Assembly (NCBI RefSeq): GCF_025118155.1
Contig: NW_026251388.1
Span: forward strand, 868,001 to 932,000
Direction of reading: 5' to 3'
From: Cokeromyces recurvatus
Taxonomy: Eukaryota; Mucoromycota; Mucoromycetes; Mucorales; Mucoraceae
DNA length: 64,000 nt
Positions 14,696-26,360 of the stretch are shown in pieces. The position numbers and the translations under genes are program-made. Under the pieces are notes generated by a model that worked only from the letters and a program-made list of their open reading frames with translations, was not told where the DNA came from and searched no databases. Positions within the stretch are counted from its first letter, which is position 1. Each line of letters opens with the position of its first letter.

Positions 14696-15362
14696 TATGA
14701 TTTAAAGATGAGGAAAACCAACAAGAACAAAAGCTCGACACTTTTCGGCTCATTAAATACGCAAAAACAAAACAAAAAAAAATTTTTTTTCCCTGTCATA
14801 AAAAAAAAGATGCTGGGACTTCCCTAATTTTATTTGTCCGGTTATATGACTCTTAGATGACTGGAATAAGTGTAAACAAATTTTTTTTTTTTATAAAAGC
14901 AGTTAGAATCAATATTATTGGATACATTTATCCGCAACCTTCCATTTAATCTGATATTCTGCGCTGATATGTCGAAGATATGAAGTTTTTTTTTTTTTTT
15001 TTTCTACTCAGATAGCTCCGTGTGACATTAAGACAAGAAGTTTGTTAAGTTATTACATTAAGAAAAAGCTACTAAAGACAAGTAAAGTAAAGAATGTTGC
15101 AATTATTATGTAAATTAGTATGAGGACGATTTCTTCTGAATTACTATTATTATTCTGCAAGTGGATATGTAAGATATTTTATAATATTAATGTTAAATAT
15201 TGTTATTCCGAAATTGTATATCAAAGCCCACTTGGTTTTGATAATAATAGCAGCAGCAATTACTGTATTTGATAGGGCTTTTTTTTTTTTTGGTTCATAT
15301 ATTAACAATTTATTAAATGAATATTTGTAACAAGTCTATCTTATTTGTTTATTAAATATACA
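14696..15362. other. Gene-free stretch between ADE12 and BMS1
   Basis: ADE12 starts and BMS1 ends at its two edges, so it should hold the ADE12 promoter and the BMS1 3' end. It is AT-rich with several T-runs. No coding-like frame or RNA gene was recognised. Confidence 0.5.
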
Positions 15363-18300
15363 TTAAGAGGCTTTACTCTTTTGTTGTTCTTTACGGAAAT
15401 AGTCTTTACGACGTTCCTTCTCCTTTTTCTCGTTTATCTCAGCAATCTTTGCTCTCTTCTTTTCAACCATTTCACGTCGTTCGTTATTCTTAAGTTTACG
15501 CTTACGATCCTTTTCATTACGAAGTGTATTTAATTGTTGCATTAAGGTATAAATTTTCTTTTCTTCTGGCTCAAGAATAACTGCACGTTTACTCATATAA
15601 GATTGCTTTTTACTCTTTGTTGCATTCTTGGGTTTATTAGCAAATGGTAATTCAGCTTGAAGTGCTTTAGGAATCTTCAAGGCATTGAAGCGGCGCTCTT
15701 TTCTTTCAATAGGCTATTATAGAAATGTATAATTTAGTATACATGTTTATATTATTTTTTTTTTCTATCTTATAATTTTACCTTGTAAATAGAATCCACA
15801 TTTTGAGGTGCATGCATATTCAATTCCTTTCTGACTTGGCCTGTTGTACGCATACCTTGCCATTTTTCTTTAGTAGATAATAAGAGTGATGTAACTGGGT
15901 TATAGAATTTACGTGGCTTAACAGGATACCAAGCTCTTAAGAAGACAATATCTAAAAAAATAAAATATGTATACAATTATTAAAAAAAAAAAAAAAAGTT
16001 CCTTGTTTCATATAAAAAACTTTACCACTCATTAAAATTTTATCCTCAAAAGTAGCACGGAAATGGCCATCGGGTTTAGGTAAAGCCTTTTTAACTTGAC
16101 CACGAATACCAGATACAGTACGAATATTGGCACCTTCAAATTTAGCAACTTCTAATGCAGATGTAAACATGTCTCTGATAAATGCTGTGTTTTTATATAT
16201 TTTAGTTGGAAAACCTGTTAATTTAAGTTTTTTAACTATTTCAGTAGATTGACTAATATCTACAATAACACCAGTTGCACTTATTCGGAAGTTTGCCTAA
16301 TAAATAAAATATTAGCTTATGTTTAAAATAATTTAATTAGAGTCATAACTTACAGCTTTATTATCCGCTACATTTTGTACTGCACAGAAACCAGTATTGG
16401 GTGTATGCACAGGACCGTAAAAGGTACCCAAACAATGCATATGTTCTGGTGTATATTTAAGCATACGGTTACGTGTACCATCATTAAGTGAATAAATAGG
16501 GATACTTTGAAAGCGTCTCCAACCAATAGAGAAAATAAGAGGATCGTTTGTCTTGAGCGTCTTTGGGAACCAACGGTGGCGTTTAATTCTTACTTGAACC
16601 CAACCAAATTGATTTTCACTTGTTAAGAGACCACCAACAAGGACAGGATAAGTAGGATCAAAGTTCTGTACAAATTCACATGGCATATTTTTAAGCAAGA
16701 TACGAACATAGCTTCCTGGACGATAACCTTCAACCATAGCTCGTGTTTGGGGATCATCATCCTCAAATTCGGCTCGATTCATTTGAAGCTGTTGTTCGAT
16801 TTCTGCTTTCTTTTGCTCATAGAAATCCATTTTAGGTCCCTCATCATCATCTCCAAATTCTTCAATAAACTTTTTACGAAGTTCCTCTTTACGTTTTGCA
16901 ATCTTTTCACGCTCAACCATAACAGGATCACGAATCATGCCTTCTTTATCTCTCTTCTTTTTATCTTTGTTCTCATCTTCTCCTTCTTCTTCTTCTTCAT
17001 TTGCATCAGCTTCAAGGTCTTCAAAGTCACCCATCACTTCGTCTTCCTCTGCTGGGAAAGCACTTTCACCTTGAACAGCATCAATATCACCAGTAATGAA
17101 ACGATTTCTAATAGAATCTAATGTATCTTCATCATCCCAATCTTCTAATTCTTCTAAATCAAAAGGATCGCGACTACTGTCAACTAGCTCTACTCTGTTT
17201 GTATTCTCTCTATTAATCTTGAAGAATTCTTCTTCTTCAGCATCTTCGACATCATCTTCATCCTTATTGTCATCACCATAATTACCGTTTAGAATATCTT
17301 CAGGAGTAAGCTCAGGGTGATTATAAATGAGCGAGATCAGGTTTGTTCGTCTGCGACTGGAAAACATATCACTTGCTTTTTCTTGAAGGTTAGCTTTCCA
17401 ACGTAATTCACCAGCAAGCTCTTCATCATCAATTGAGTGTCTCTTTTTACGACCATCAACCATGACAAAATCTTCATTATCATCTACATCATCACCTAAA
17501 TCACTATCACTATCTGCAAATTCATAATCAGGCTCATTGTCATCATTAGCTTCTTTATCTTCCTTTTCACCCTTCTTAGGAATATTTCTTGTATCAAATT
17601 TAGTTAAGGCTTTACCACGACGAGGAGCATCTTCTTCCTCATCCTCAAGATCCTCATCATCTCCGTCATCCATAACATCATCTTCATCATCTTCAACTTC
17701 ATCCTCATCATCTATTTCTGCATCTTCATCACCAAACACAGCACGTCTACGGGTTCTACCATTTTCATCCTCTTCCAATAATTCTTTCACTTCACTTGCT
17801 TTCACAGGTGTAGATCCCGAGAAGATTCGTAATTCAGATTCTTCTAATTGAGCAGCAAGCGTATCTTGAGCGTCTTGAAGATCCATTACGAGTTTTTCAC
17901 CTGTACCATAAGGTACGTTGGGTTCGTCATCAACATCATTCTCATCATCTTTATTAATTTCTGAAGGAGCATAGGCTGATTTCTTTGTAAAATGACCAGG
18001 CACATTAATATAGACAGCATCCTTATCATACATGACGCCACCCACATCAGACATGGGAGCATAGATTAATTTGTGTTTTTCATCTAATCTCTTACGTTCC
18101 TTATCAGGCAAAGGACAAGGATCAGGTAAAACAGAGACATCAGCTAGATCATGATCACCCGCTCCAGGAATATGAACACGCATGTTAGGCTTCAAATTCG
18201 TACCACGTAAATAGCCATATAGTGTAACTGTACGATCACAGTTTGGTTTACGGTGAAGTAGTTCAGGATCTGTCAAGTCTTCAATACGATCGGCTACTAC

Positions 18301-19165
18301 ATAAGGATGTGTATTACGCCAGACTAAAGGTCGAAACTTCATGACGGAAATAAAGCGAGAAAGATTTTGAATTTCCATATTAGGATATCTGCCGTTAATA
18401 ATACCTGAAAGATAAAATAGTTTAGCACCCTGATAGATTTCTGTCCAGAAACGATGCTTTAATCTCTTTTTAGTTGTCTTTAATGTTTTGTTGTTACGAA
18501 ACTTATCAAGATGGGTAAGAATACCCATAACTTTGGGAAAACCATGCGATTGTAAAATATTCAAAAATTCGAATGTTTCCTGTAGAAAAAAAAATGGTTA
18601 TCATCAAGGCTATATAAATCTTTGAATGTGAAATTCTACCATTTCAAAACCAAAACTTGCATCGATCATCAGTAATACAAGATCAGCAACTTTAGCAATA
18701 TCGATCATTGAATTTAAATCGTTGTTACATTCCATAAAGGTTAAACGTCTCTTTTTACCGCTTACAACGGTAATTGGACCTTTAATTTCATTCAAATTAT
18801 GTTTTGTATAGCGTTTTACTAAAGATCGAATAAGTGTTGATTTACCAGTCTAATAATAATAATAAGATACATGAGCTATATTGTTGTATTTTATATATTT
18901 ATCTACTTACACCAGGAGGACCAACGACAGCAACAACAACAGGAGGTGACTCCAAAGGAGTACGATCCACCATAGGTACATGAAGTTTCTTTTCACCAAT
19001 ATCAAAGTTTCTTCTTACTGTCTTTTCTGCTTTTCCAGCACTTTGGAAGGTGAATGCCTTGGGATTACTCGATTTCTTCGCATTGGCAAATTTATTTTCT
19101 TTTTTACGTTCAACTTTCTTTCCTGCCTTCTTTTTAATATGAGGCTTATGTGTTTTTTCCTCCAT
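15363..19165 (-). CDS. BMS1: Bms1, GTPase of the 40S pre-ribosome (SSU processome)
   Basis: A GTP-binding ribosome assembly factor acting in the nucleolus with Rcl1 in 18S rRNA maturation. Six exons (19165-18911, 18849-18640, 18579-16354, 16296-16026, 15951-15782, 15713-15363) encode 1160 residues, close to yeast Bms1. The N-terminus is Lys-rich. The P-loop GPPGTGKST (residues 82-90) is split by intron 1. [20 protein letters not shown] and [13 protein letters not shown] follow, then ILTHLDKF as the G4-like element. A highly acidic middle region (runs of Asp/Glu) is followed by the conserved C-terminal half ([48 protein letters not shown]-like and TGQVRKELN blocks) and a basic coiled-coil tail. 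Family assignment is firm. Confidence 0.96.
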
Positions 19166-20288
19166 AATAATGAAAGCCTAATTCAAATAAAGAAAAAAAA
19201 AAAAAAAGCTTATAGTGTTCTTGTCAAATTTTTTTTTTTTATTATTATTATTTTTTACTTCCACTGTTGAATCAACATTACTTGAAAAGCAGTCATGAAC
19301 CCAATTTGGAAATCATTATATTTCTCTTTAAAATTTAAGGAGGAAATAAAATAATAAGCATAGTAACACCTCCCAAGCTAAAAAATTTTTTAAAAAAAAA
19401 ATATTTATTAGCAAGGTTTTTTTTTTGTTAATAAACTATTCGTATAAAAGTCTTTTAAAGGTTAATAATTTATATTACTATGTAGTATTAGGTATTTACT
19501 TACTTTTATGCCTATAAACAATAGGAAAGTACAGGTTATCCTTAGTAGCCGTGACTTGATTTCGTTCATAGTACTAAGCCATTGAAATATCCAGTATTAT
19601 AATTTGTCGATTTCCCTTTTCTCTCCCCCCATAATCATCTAATATTTTTAAATTTAAAAATCAGTGTATTTAACTTAATTTTTGAGGACAATGGTAAGAA
19701 CAACTGAATATCGACAGGAACCAAGTAAATGATTAGAATGAAGCTTCTAATGATTGTTCTAGAAAAAATATTGATAAAGAGCATTACTTTACACTTCCAA
19801 TTTACTCTTGATAAAGTAGAGGCATTTTGCTGCTCCAACAGTCAAGCATTCTTATTGGAGTATATTCATTCTTTTGCTCTACAAACCCTTCCCCCAATTG
19901 TATAGAATGGATTTGTAGTGACTTCCAAAAATAACAATAAAAAGTGAGCACCTTTAAAGCATTCAAAAATACTGTTCTTAGTATGGGGATAATTTTTATT
20001 TTTTTTCAATAATCTAATTTTAAAAATGCTGACAAACTTTCCTGTAAGATATAAAATAAATACTGGATTTACATCTTCTTGACACTATCATTTTTCTTAT
20101 TTTAACCTCTAGTAATAGCATTTACACATAGTTAAATATATTTTTTTTTGGTATTTAATCTTTCTTAACAGCAAATTAATGTAAATATACTAGTAAAGAG
20201 TTTAATGTCAGATCATAGAATTTGATTTTGTTAATTCTGCATCTCCTCTTAATAAAAGGGAACTTGTTTTATCCAGGAACTTTTATTA
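19166..20288. other. Gene-free stretch upstream of BMS1
   Basis: Contains the BMS1 upstream region and AT-rich sequence. One minus-strand frame (19635-19838) has no recognisable motif and is not called. The accessory island begins at its right edge. Confidence 0.5.
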
Positions 20289-20475
20289 TACGTCATTAAG
20301 ACAATATTTGCTAAATGGTCAAGTTATAATAAATAAGAAAATTGGGGAGGGTCTTTTTTTTTCATTTTAAAAAAATCAGGGCCATTAATTTATTTATTGG
20401 TAAAATGGGGGGACGAAATATAATACTATCCAATCACATTAGAAATGATCTTAGTGGTTACCAAATCTGTGAACA
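20289..20475 (+). repeat. Direct repeat, copy A
   Basis: Starts TACGTCATTAAGACAATATT and matches 25843-26014 in the same orientation with scattered substitutions and small indels. This copy carries a 24-base stretch (around 20419-20445) that the other lacks. The two copies bracket about 5.4 kb of mobile-element debris and orphan coding sequence. Confidence 0.85.
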
Positions 20476-20501
20476 AACAAATAAGTAAAATAGTTTTGCA
20501 G

Positions 20502-22095
20502 TCCAATGCCAAAGGGCGGTTTTTTTTTAAAGAAAAAAAAAGGGTGGGAAATAAATGTTTTCAGAAGACCAAAGGGCGGCTTTCATTTTTTCAAAATTCG
20601 TTTTTTTTTTTCGTTTTTTTTTTAAAAAGCTCGTTATTTTTAATAAGATATAAGATGACTACTCGTTTTTTTTATGAAGAAGGTCAAGGAAGAATGGTCG
20701 ATGAGCAAGGAAATGATGCAATGGACTGGGTTGAAGAAGCTACCCGTTTCCATATAAAAACTTTGACTCGTATAAGAGAGTATTGTGAAAAGCAAGATGA
20801 ACAGCTATTCTCTAAAGAGAACCTAGAAAATCTCAACACTGATATGGAGGATATTATAGTCACGGTTAAGAAGCAGTTAAAGAGTTAGTATAGATACTCT
20901 AATGAGCAAAAGCTTCTATTTGTATATTATAGTAGAATCCAGTTATTCAACGCAGCTAAATCCGGGTGCTTATCAGACAGCATAAACGAGCGAACAGCAC
21001 AAAAATGGGCTGAAAAACTCAGGGAGGACAAAGATTGGAACATTTTTGAGAAGCAAACCAATCTAGTTAATAGAGAAAAACTACAATTGGATGATAGGCA
21101 TAAGGTTTACCTTGTAGAGTTTTACGACAACTGGCCACAAGCACGAGTAGTTGATACAATGGATTCGCTCACTCAGAAATTCTCTGACCTTACTGTGAAA
21201 AAGAGCACTGCCCACAATTTTCTGAAAGCTGAGTGCAACCTTTTTTTTTTAAAAAAACTGACAACTCAACCAGCTGCTAGAAATAGTCCAAACAAAATTC
21301 AAGCTCGCAAGGATTGGGTTATCAAGTGGAGTGCAACAGATATGAACTATCTGGAAAATTGTATTTTTGTTAATGAATCCGGCTTTAACATCAACATGAA
21401 GCCACCTAGTGGATGGTCATTAAAAGGAAAGTCAGCTGTTACAGATACTCCTACCAGTAGATCTGTTTCCCACACCGTTTTAGGTGCTATCAGTGCAAAG
21501 TTTGTTGTCTCTATGAAACTTTGCAATCCTCAAGAAGAATCCTCAAAACGAATCAAAATTGACTTTAGTAATCGTAAAAGAATGGCACCATCTCAAAAAA
21601 AAAAGGAAGCCAGTCTCGAAAGGCACTGTTACTGGTCATTACATGAAGTTTCTTGAGAAAACCATGAATGAGATGGATCATTTTCCTGAGCTAAAAGGTC
21701 ATTATATCGTAATGGATAAAGCACCCATTCATACAGCGGGCCAAATTGATGAGATGATAGTTGCAAGAGGGTGCAAGAGTATCTACTTTCCTCCTTACTC
21801 TCCTGAGCTTAATCCAATAGAGAATTTTTGGTCTATTATTAAAAATAAGGTTAAACGAAGTTCGTTTAGAGCTACTGAAGATTTAGCTACTCGGATTGCA
21901 GAAGATTGTAATTGTGTTTCTCCTAATCACCTACAAGCATTTGCTCAGCACTCTGTTGAGTATTTTGAGATTTGCTTATGTGGCGAACCATTATAAAGAA
22001 GGTTTGTTTCATATAATAATATTTTTTTCTTTACGCTTTAGAAATAAAAAAAGGATTGAACTTTGAGAAAATGAAAACCGCCCTTTGGCGTTGGA
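20502..22095 (+). mobile_element. Degenerate Tc1/mariner-like DNA transposon
   Basis: An element of about 1.6 kb bounded by inverted ends: TCCAATGCCAAAGGGCGGT at 20502-20520 and its complement-like partner ending CCGCCCTTTGGCGTTGGA at 22078-22095. The left side holds a second copy of the end (CCAAAGGGCGGCTTTCATTT at 20569-20588) that matches the inner part of the right end even better. A transposase with a Tc1/IS630-type DDE core lies inside but is broken (see separate entry). A clean TA target duplication was not identified at the ends I chose, so the exact outer boundary is uncertain by a few bases. Confidence 0.8.
20655..21996 (+). pseudogene. Tc1/mariner-like transposase, inactivated
   Basis: The reading starts at 20655 (MTTRFFYEEGQG), meets an in-frame TAG at 20886-20888, continues in the same frame through a helix-turn-helix-like part (YSNEQKLLFVYY, then INERTAQKWAEKL) and reaches the catalytic domain. 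Seen: FVNESGFNINM (family consensus has Asp where this has Asn), GWSLKGKSAV, then a frameshift in an A10 run (about 21595-21604). The last part is in the next frame: VTGHYMKFLEK, YIVMDKAPIHTAGQ with the second Asp, and FPPYSPELNPIENFW with the Glu of the triad. The one-base run-length change, the stop codon and the D-to-N change each should abolish activity. Sequencing error in the A10 run could explain the frameshift but not the other two. Confidence 0.85.
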
Positions 22096-22338
22096 ACGAC
22101 TGTGTAACTCTGAATAGTGCCAATTTGACGACAATACCAATCATTTTCCAGCTGGCGCCATTTATTTTTCAGAAATCGCAAAATTTACCAGCTGCACTAT
22201 ACTTTTTGGAAGACGATTCAGTCTCATGACAAAATAGTTTCCCTAAAATATCCCAGATTTGTTTTTTTTTCTTTGTCAGTGTCATTCTTGTTTATCAAAG
22301 CCAGAAATTCTTGACATTAACATATTATTATAATCAAA

Positions 22339-24139
22339 ATGTCTTATCCACAGAAATTCAAAGGCAAAAAGGTGGAGATTAAAGAAACAGTCAAGAATCA
22401 GAAGTTCTTCGCCAATCATACTATTGATAATTGGACCTTTGTGGAGTTTTTGATCTACAAAGAACAAAATACCCTGAAACGCGTGAAAGCGATATTACAG
22501 GAATATAAGAATAGTATCAATTCACTTATCAGTAAGCACAAAAAGCAAATTGATCCGGTTTTGCTAGGATATTTGATAGAGCTAAAAAATAAATTGGTAA
22601 TAACTCAAACAGGCAAGAAGAAACGCGTATACTAACATGTTACTATAGTTTACCAATGAAGAGCTAAAAGATATGATTGAAGAACTAATGAAGGGAAACA
22701 AGGAAAACATTTCGATTGTTGATTCCACGATATCAAACTCGAAGATAATTGTTGGAAACGATAGTGGGTCCATAAACATTACCCAAATAAAGGTATTCTT
22801 GTTTCTGTTATGCTTTTATTGTAAATGCTCAATATTTCTTACACACACTCAAAAATAGGGAAAGAGGAAGCAAGGTCAAAATCAAGAGAGTAAGTCATAT
22901 TTGTCTATAAAATAATAATGGGCTTACAATTCAATTTAAATTTAGATGATAGTGATATCGTTACGGTAAAAAGAAAGAAGGACTCCTTTGCATTACTAAA
23001 ACCAATCACACCCAGCATCTCCTATCGCTTTAATACACCTAGTTTCAACGAACAAATGAAAGCAAAAGTGAACTCGATTGCATACATAAAGTTGGATGAT
23101 AAAGATATCTGTGAAAACGAATCTATTACCAACGAATATGCCAGTAATATGAACGAGTCTTATAGCAACAAGTATATTAACAGTTATCCTATCGCTAAAT
23201 CCTTTGCCTTGGATGGGCCAACATGGATTTGATAATACAAATTCTGAAGATACTAAAAAAGCAATACTCATGATTCGATTAACATTAATCGATTTTTAGG
23301 CCAATTGCTTGAAGTCCTCACCTGCTAACTCTTTGAATGAGCGTACACCATTTGTGGAATATGTTGTCTCCATATTCAAGCATTACAGCGCCGTTTATGG
23401 TGATTTAACATTTCAGTGGTAAAGACAAACTTTATTTTGTATATACTATCCAATCTGACTTTAATTGTATAATTTGAATGTAGGTGTGAGAAGGGTCTGG
23501 AAACAAACAAATGTGTTGTATACTATAACACAGATGGCAAAGCTAAAAGACGTTTAGCAGATGGTGTTGGTTATTTTGTCATGGATAACACGAAGAATTT
23601 ATTGTTTGAATCATCGGGGTAATAATACTATAACAGATGATCTATAGATACAATGTGCTTATTTATATGTAAATATAGAGAAGAAAATGACGACCACACA
23701 CAAGATGTTACTATAAAGCTACTAGAATGTAGCATCAGATCATTAAAGATGGAGATAGAAAATGTTAAGGATGCGTCATTCGAGTCCTATAAGAAGAGAA
23801 AGTTTTTCACCTATTTATACTCTGGTGACAAGTTGACAATGCTTAGCACTTCCGTTGTAAGCCAAGAAAAGTGGGGTTATACACTTGTTAGAGAGGCCAT
23901 TGTTCCCAGAACATGGAATGTGCGTGTTAGATGGCTTAAGGTGATGGATCTCATCTTTTATACCAAGGTAGAGTTTGTGTTGATAGTAAAAAAGAAAAAA
24001 CGAATTACTAACAATTAATTTGAAAAAGGCGATTCTTGAAGAGCAGAAAGAAGTTGCAGCAATTCTTGAAAGTGAACATAATGGTTGGACACAAGTGGCA
24101 CAGGGTACAAGTATTAAGTATTTGTCTAAGCTATGTTAA
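22339..24139 (+). pseudogene. Unrecognised multi-exon gene, probably broken
   Basis: I do not recognise this family. Supported segments: 22339-22596, 22649-22792, 22859-22889, 22946 to about 23230, about 23230-23418, 23484-23618, 23679-23967 and 24029-24139, joined in phase except between the fourth and fifth. Intron 22597-22648 contains a TACTAAC branch site. There the frame meets TGA at 23230-23232, no GT donor is available, and the neighbouring frame reads on (SEDTKKAILMIRLTLIDF) to a TAG at 23297-23299 directly before ANCLKSSPANSLNERTPFVE. This looks like a frameshift plus a nonsense change, although an unusual intron cannot be excluded. Other visible wording: GDLTFQWCEKGLETNKCVVY and ILESEHNGWTQVAQG. 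No signal peptide or membrane segment is seen. An alternative last exon at 25096-25190 joins in phase from 24110 (see separate entry). Function is unknown. Confidence 0.5.
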
Positions 24140-25325
24140 CTTTTAAAAGAACTCTCTCACATATATGTTCATATATACTTTATACCACCTATCAAATACT
24201 CGATGGAAATAATAGTATTTATTATAGAACAAGTTCTGGATATAAGCATAAGTAACATTATAGTAGATGAATTACATAATAAAGGATAAACTATAAGCCT
24301 GAGTATGAAATAAAACTCTGTATATAACATCTTGTAAATAATAGAAAACTTATTGACATCCAATCATCTAGATGTATCAATTATAAGGCATCGTATCATT
24401 TCTACATATTTATTTTTATAACCTTGATAAAGGATTCAGGTCGTCTTTGATCCATCCAATGAAATAAAAATATAAAAAAAATCAGGAACATACAATCAGA
24501 TCATTATAACACGCAATAGATAATCTATAGATCAGTCTCTTGAATCAACACAATGTATATCTAAATACTAACACTGTTTCATGACTCATGTTCTTTGACG
24601 ATTATTTTTACTTCTTTTATTCAGGATTCATTAGTATAAATACAAGCAGATGTGTAGACACAAAATAACCTTTAGCCTTTAATTCTTCTATTTCATTTTT
24701 ATTTTATTTTTCTTTCATTGAATAAAAACAGTTTCAAACTATACTTCCTTTTGTTCTCTTTCTCTTTTCATTTTTCTTTATTATAATATGTACCATCACA
24801 GTACTAACAATAATTATGATCAATTCTTTATCTAAATATATTCATTTCTGTCATTGGTAGTTACGTGTTAAAATGTTTCCCCATATTTTACCTTTATGCA
24901 AAGCTCTCAAAAAACATTTTTGTTAACCCCCTCCCCTTCTTCAAAATAAAAGAAACAAATTATGTTTCTTTTTATCGCTTTTTTTATTAGAATCCAAAAA
25001 CATCTAGTAATCATGCACCAGATCAAATCCATAGATCCTTCAATTCAACTTCTGTAACATATTTATGAACCAATTATTTTTATTCTTATTAAAAGCAGAG
25101 TATCATAGCGAGCTATCACAGCTTGGAAGTACAAAAGAACTTGTGCTTGTTGTAAAGAGTGAAGAAAACATCCGTCCCATGCCATTGTAGATTGCAAAGG
25201 AAGGCTTGCAAGAGTTTTAAAAAATCAAAGTGTGTATACAAACAACGGTCACTTGAGTCCACTATAAATATATTGCTAAAGTAGAGTATTCTACATTCTG
25301 AGTCATCTTAATTGTTTGATTTACT
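24140..25325. other. AT-rich interval inside the accessory island
   Basis: No gene is called. A coding-like block at 25096-25190 (ending in TAG) follows an AG and would extend the gene at 22339 in phase if spliced from a GT at 24111. It reads YHSELSQLGSTKELVLVV near its start. The implied intron of about 985 bp would be far longer than the others here, so this is offered only as an alternative. Confidence 0.3.
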
Positions 25326-25620
25326 ATGTCGGTTCAAACACGACCAGTGTACGGTAAAATGCTATTATTTATTTTCCTGGTAAATAGTTAATATGCTAGT
25401 TCCTTTTTTTTTTAACTTATCTTTAGACAGCTGTTTGTTGACTTGCAAAATCAAAGCTGCTTATACTCGATCGCTACTACGATGAAGCAACAAGAAAGCA
25501 TATAAATGCAATCTTACCACAAGCACCCTAGAATTTGTCAAAGCCAAGGAAAGCTATCAAGCTCACGAGTTTATAAGCAAGAGGTGGCGTAACATTATAC
25601 CTTATACAAAAATCCTTTAG
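25326..25620 (+). pseudogene. Small two-exon gene remnant with one internal stop
   Basis: A reading frame starting at ATG 25326 (MSVQTRPVY) has a GT donor at 25354 and joins in phase to 25427-25620. It would encode 73 positions interrupted by TGA at 25483-25485. The part after the stop (STLEFVKAKESYQAHEFISK) has clear coding character and runs to TAG at 25618. The product is not recognised. It could be a relic of a captured or mobile gene, given its setting between direct repeats. A short 28-residue protein ending at the TGA is also possible but less likely. Confidence 0.4.
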
Positions 25621-25829
25621 TATAATCTCACCCAGTTCATCTTGTTATCGAAATAACCTCTGAATAATGATCAGTGATGTTTTATGTGAAAGAAAAAAAT
25701 ATGGCTAATGTTCCGCGCACCAAGGTTTCTATGAGCCATTTTTCCCTGCAAGAAGAATAAAGTACGAATTTTCCACTTTCACTATAAACCTTTTTTCACA
25801 ACAGGGAACATTTTTTTCCTCCATTTGGC

Positions 25830-25842
25830 GTTGGAACAACTG
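25830..25842 (+). repeat. Isolated Tc1-like element end
   Basis: TTGGCGTTGGAACAACTG matches the right end of the transposon at 22084-22101 with one change, and is followed at once by TA and then by repeat copy B. Ends in ACTG followed by TA are typical of Tc1/mariner insertions. No matching left end is visible within the preceding few hundred bases, so this is either a solo end or the edge of a strongly decayed copy. Confidence 0.55.
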
Positions 25843-26014
25843 TACGTCATTAAGACAATATTTGCTAAATGGCAATGACAAGTTATAATATATAAGAAAA
25901 TTGGGGAGGAGTCTTTTTTTTTCATTTTAAAGAAATCAGGGCCGTTAATTTATTCATTGGTAAAATGGGGGGGGAAGAAAGAAATGATCTTAGTGGCTAC
26001 CAAATCTGTGAAAT
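25843..26014 (+). repeat. Direct repeat, copy B
   Basis: Partner of 20289-20475 in the same orientation, beginning TACGTCATTAAGACAATATT and ending ACCAAATCTGTGAA. It differs by small indels and about one substitution per 15 to 20 bases by eye. It is immediately preceded by an isolated transposon end. Confidence 0.85.
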
Positions 26015-26360
26015 AAAAAATCGTTTTAATTGTTTTAGTGGTAAGTGGGGGGGGAAGAGAAAAGCGCATGCACCTTTTATACCATACTGTGAAAGTTTAT
26101 AGGGTCGTAACTTTTTTTTTATAAAATAATGTTGCATCATTCCATTATGCGTCAAAATTCTTTTCAATAATACGTCACTATTTTTCTAAAAAATATGATA
26201 TTTCAAACTTTTACAGTAGTAGGACATAATTTTAATAAAAAGTGAATATGTATATTTTTTTTTGTACATAACATATTCATTCGTTTACACTTATAAAAAT
26301 TATTTTACTTATCTAATTATAATAGAGACATTAATAGTAATAAAAGAAAAAAAGCTATCA

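Noticed and set aside
16747..17851. Plus-strand Ser-rich frames opposite BMS1
   Set aside because: They are complements of the acidic Asp/Glu stretches of BMS1.
22627..22648. A 22-nt intron in the orphan gene (GTATAC to ATAG)
   Set aside because: Too short to splice; a donor at 22597 gives a normal 52-nt intron with TACTAAC at the branch position and keeps the phase.
20289..26014. LTR retrotransposon with the direct repeats as LTRs
   Set aside because: No reverse transcriptase, protease or primer-binding site is seen between the repeats, and the repeats do not start and end with TG...CA.
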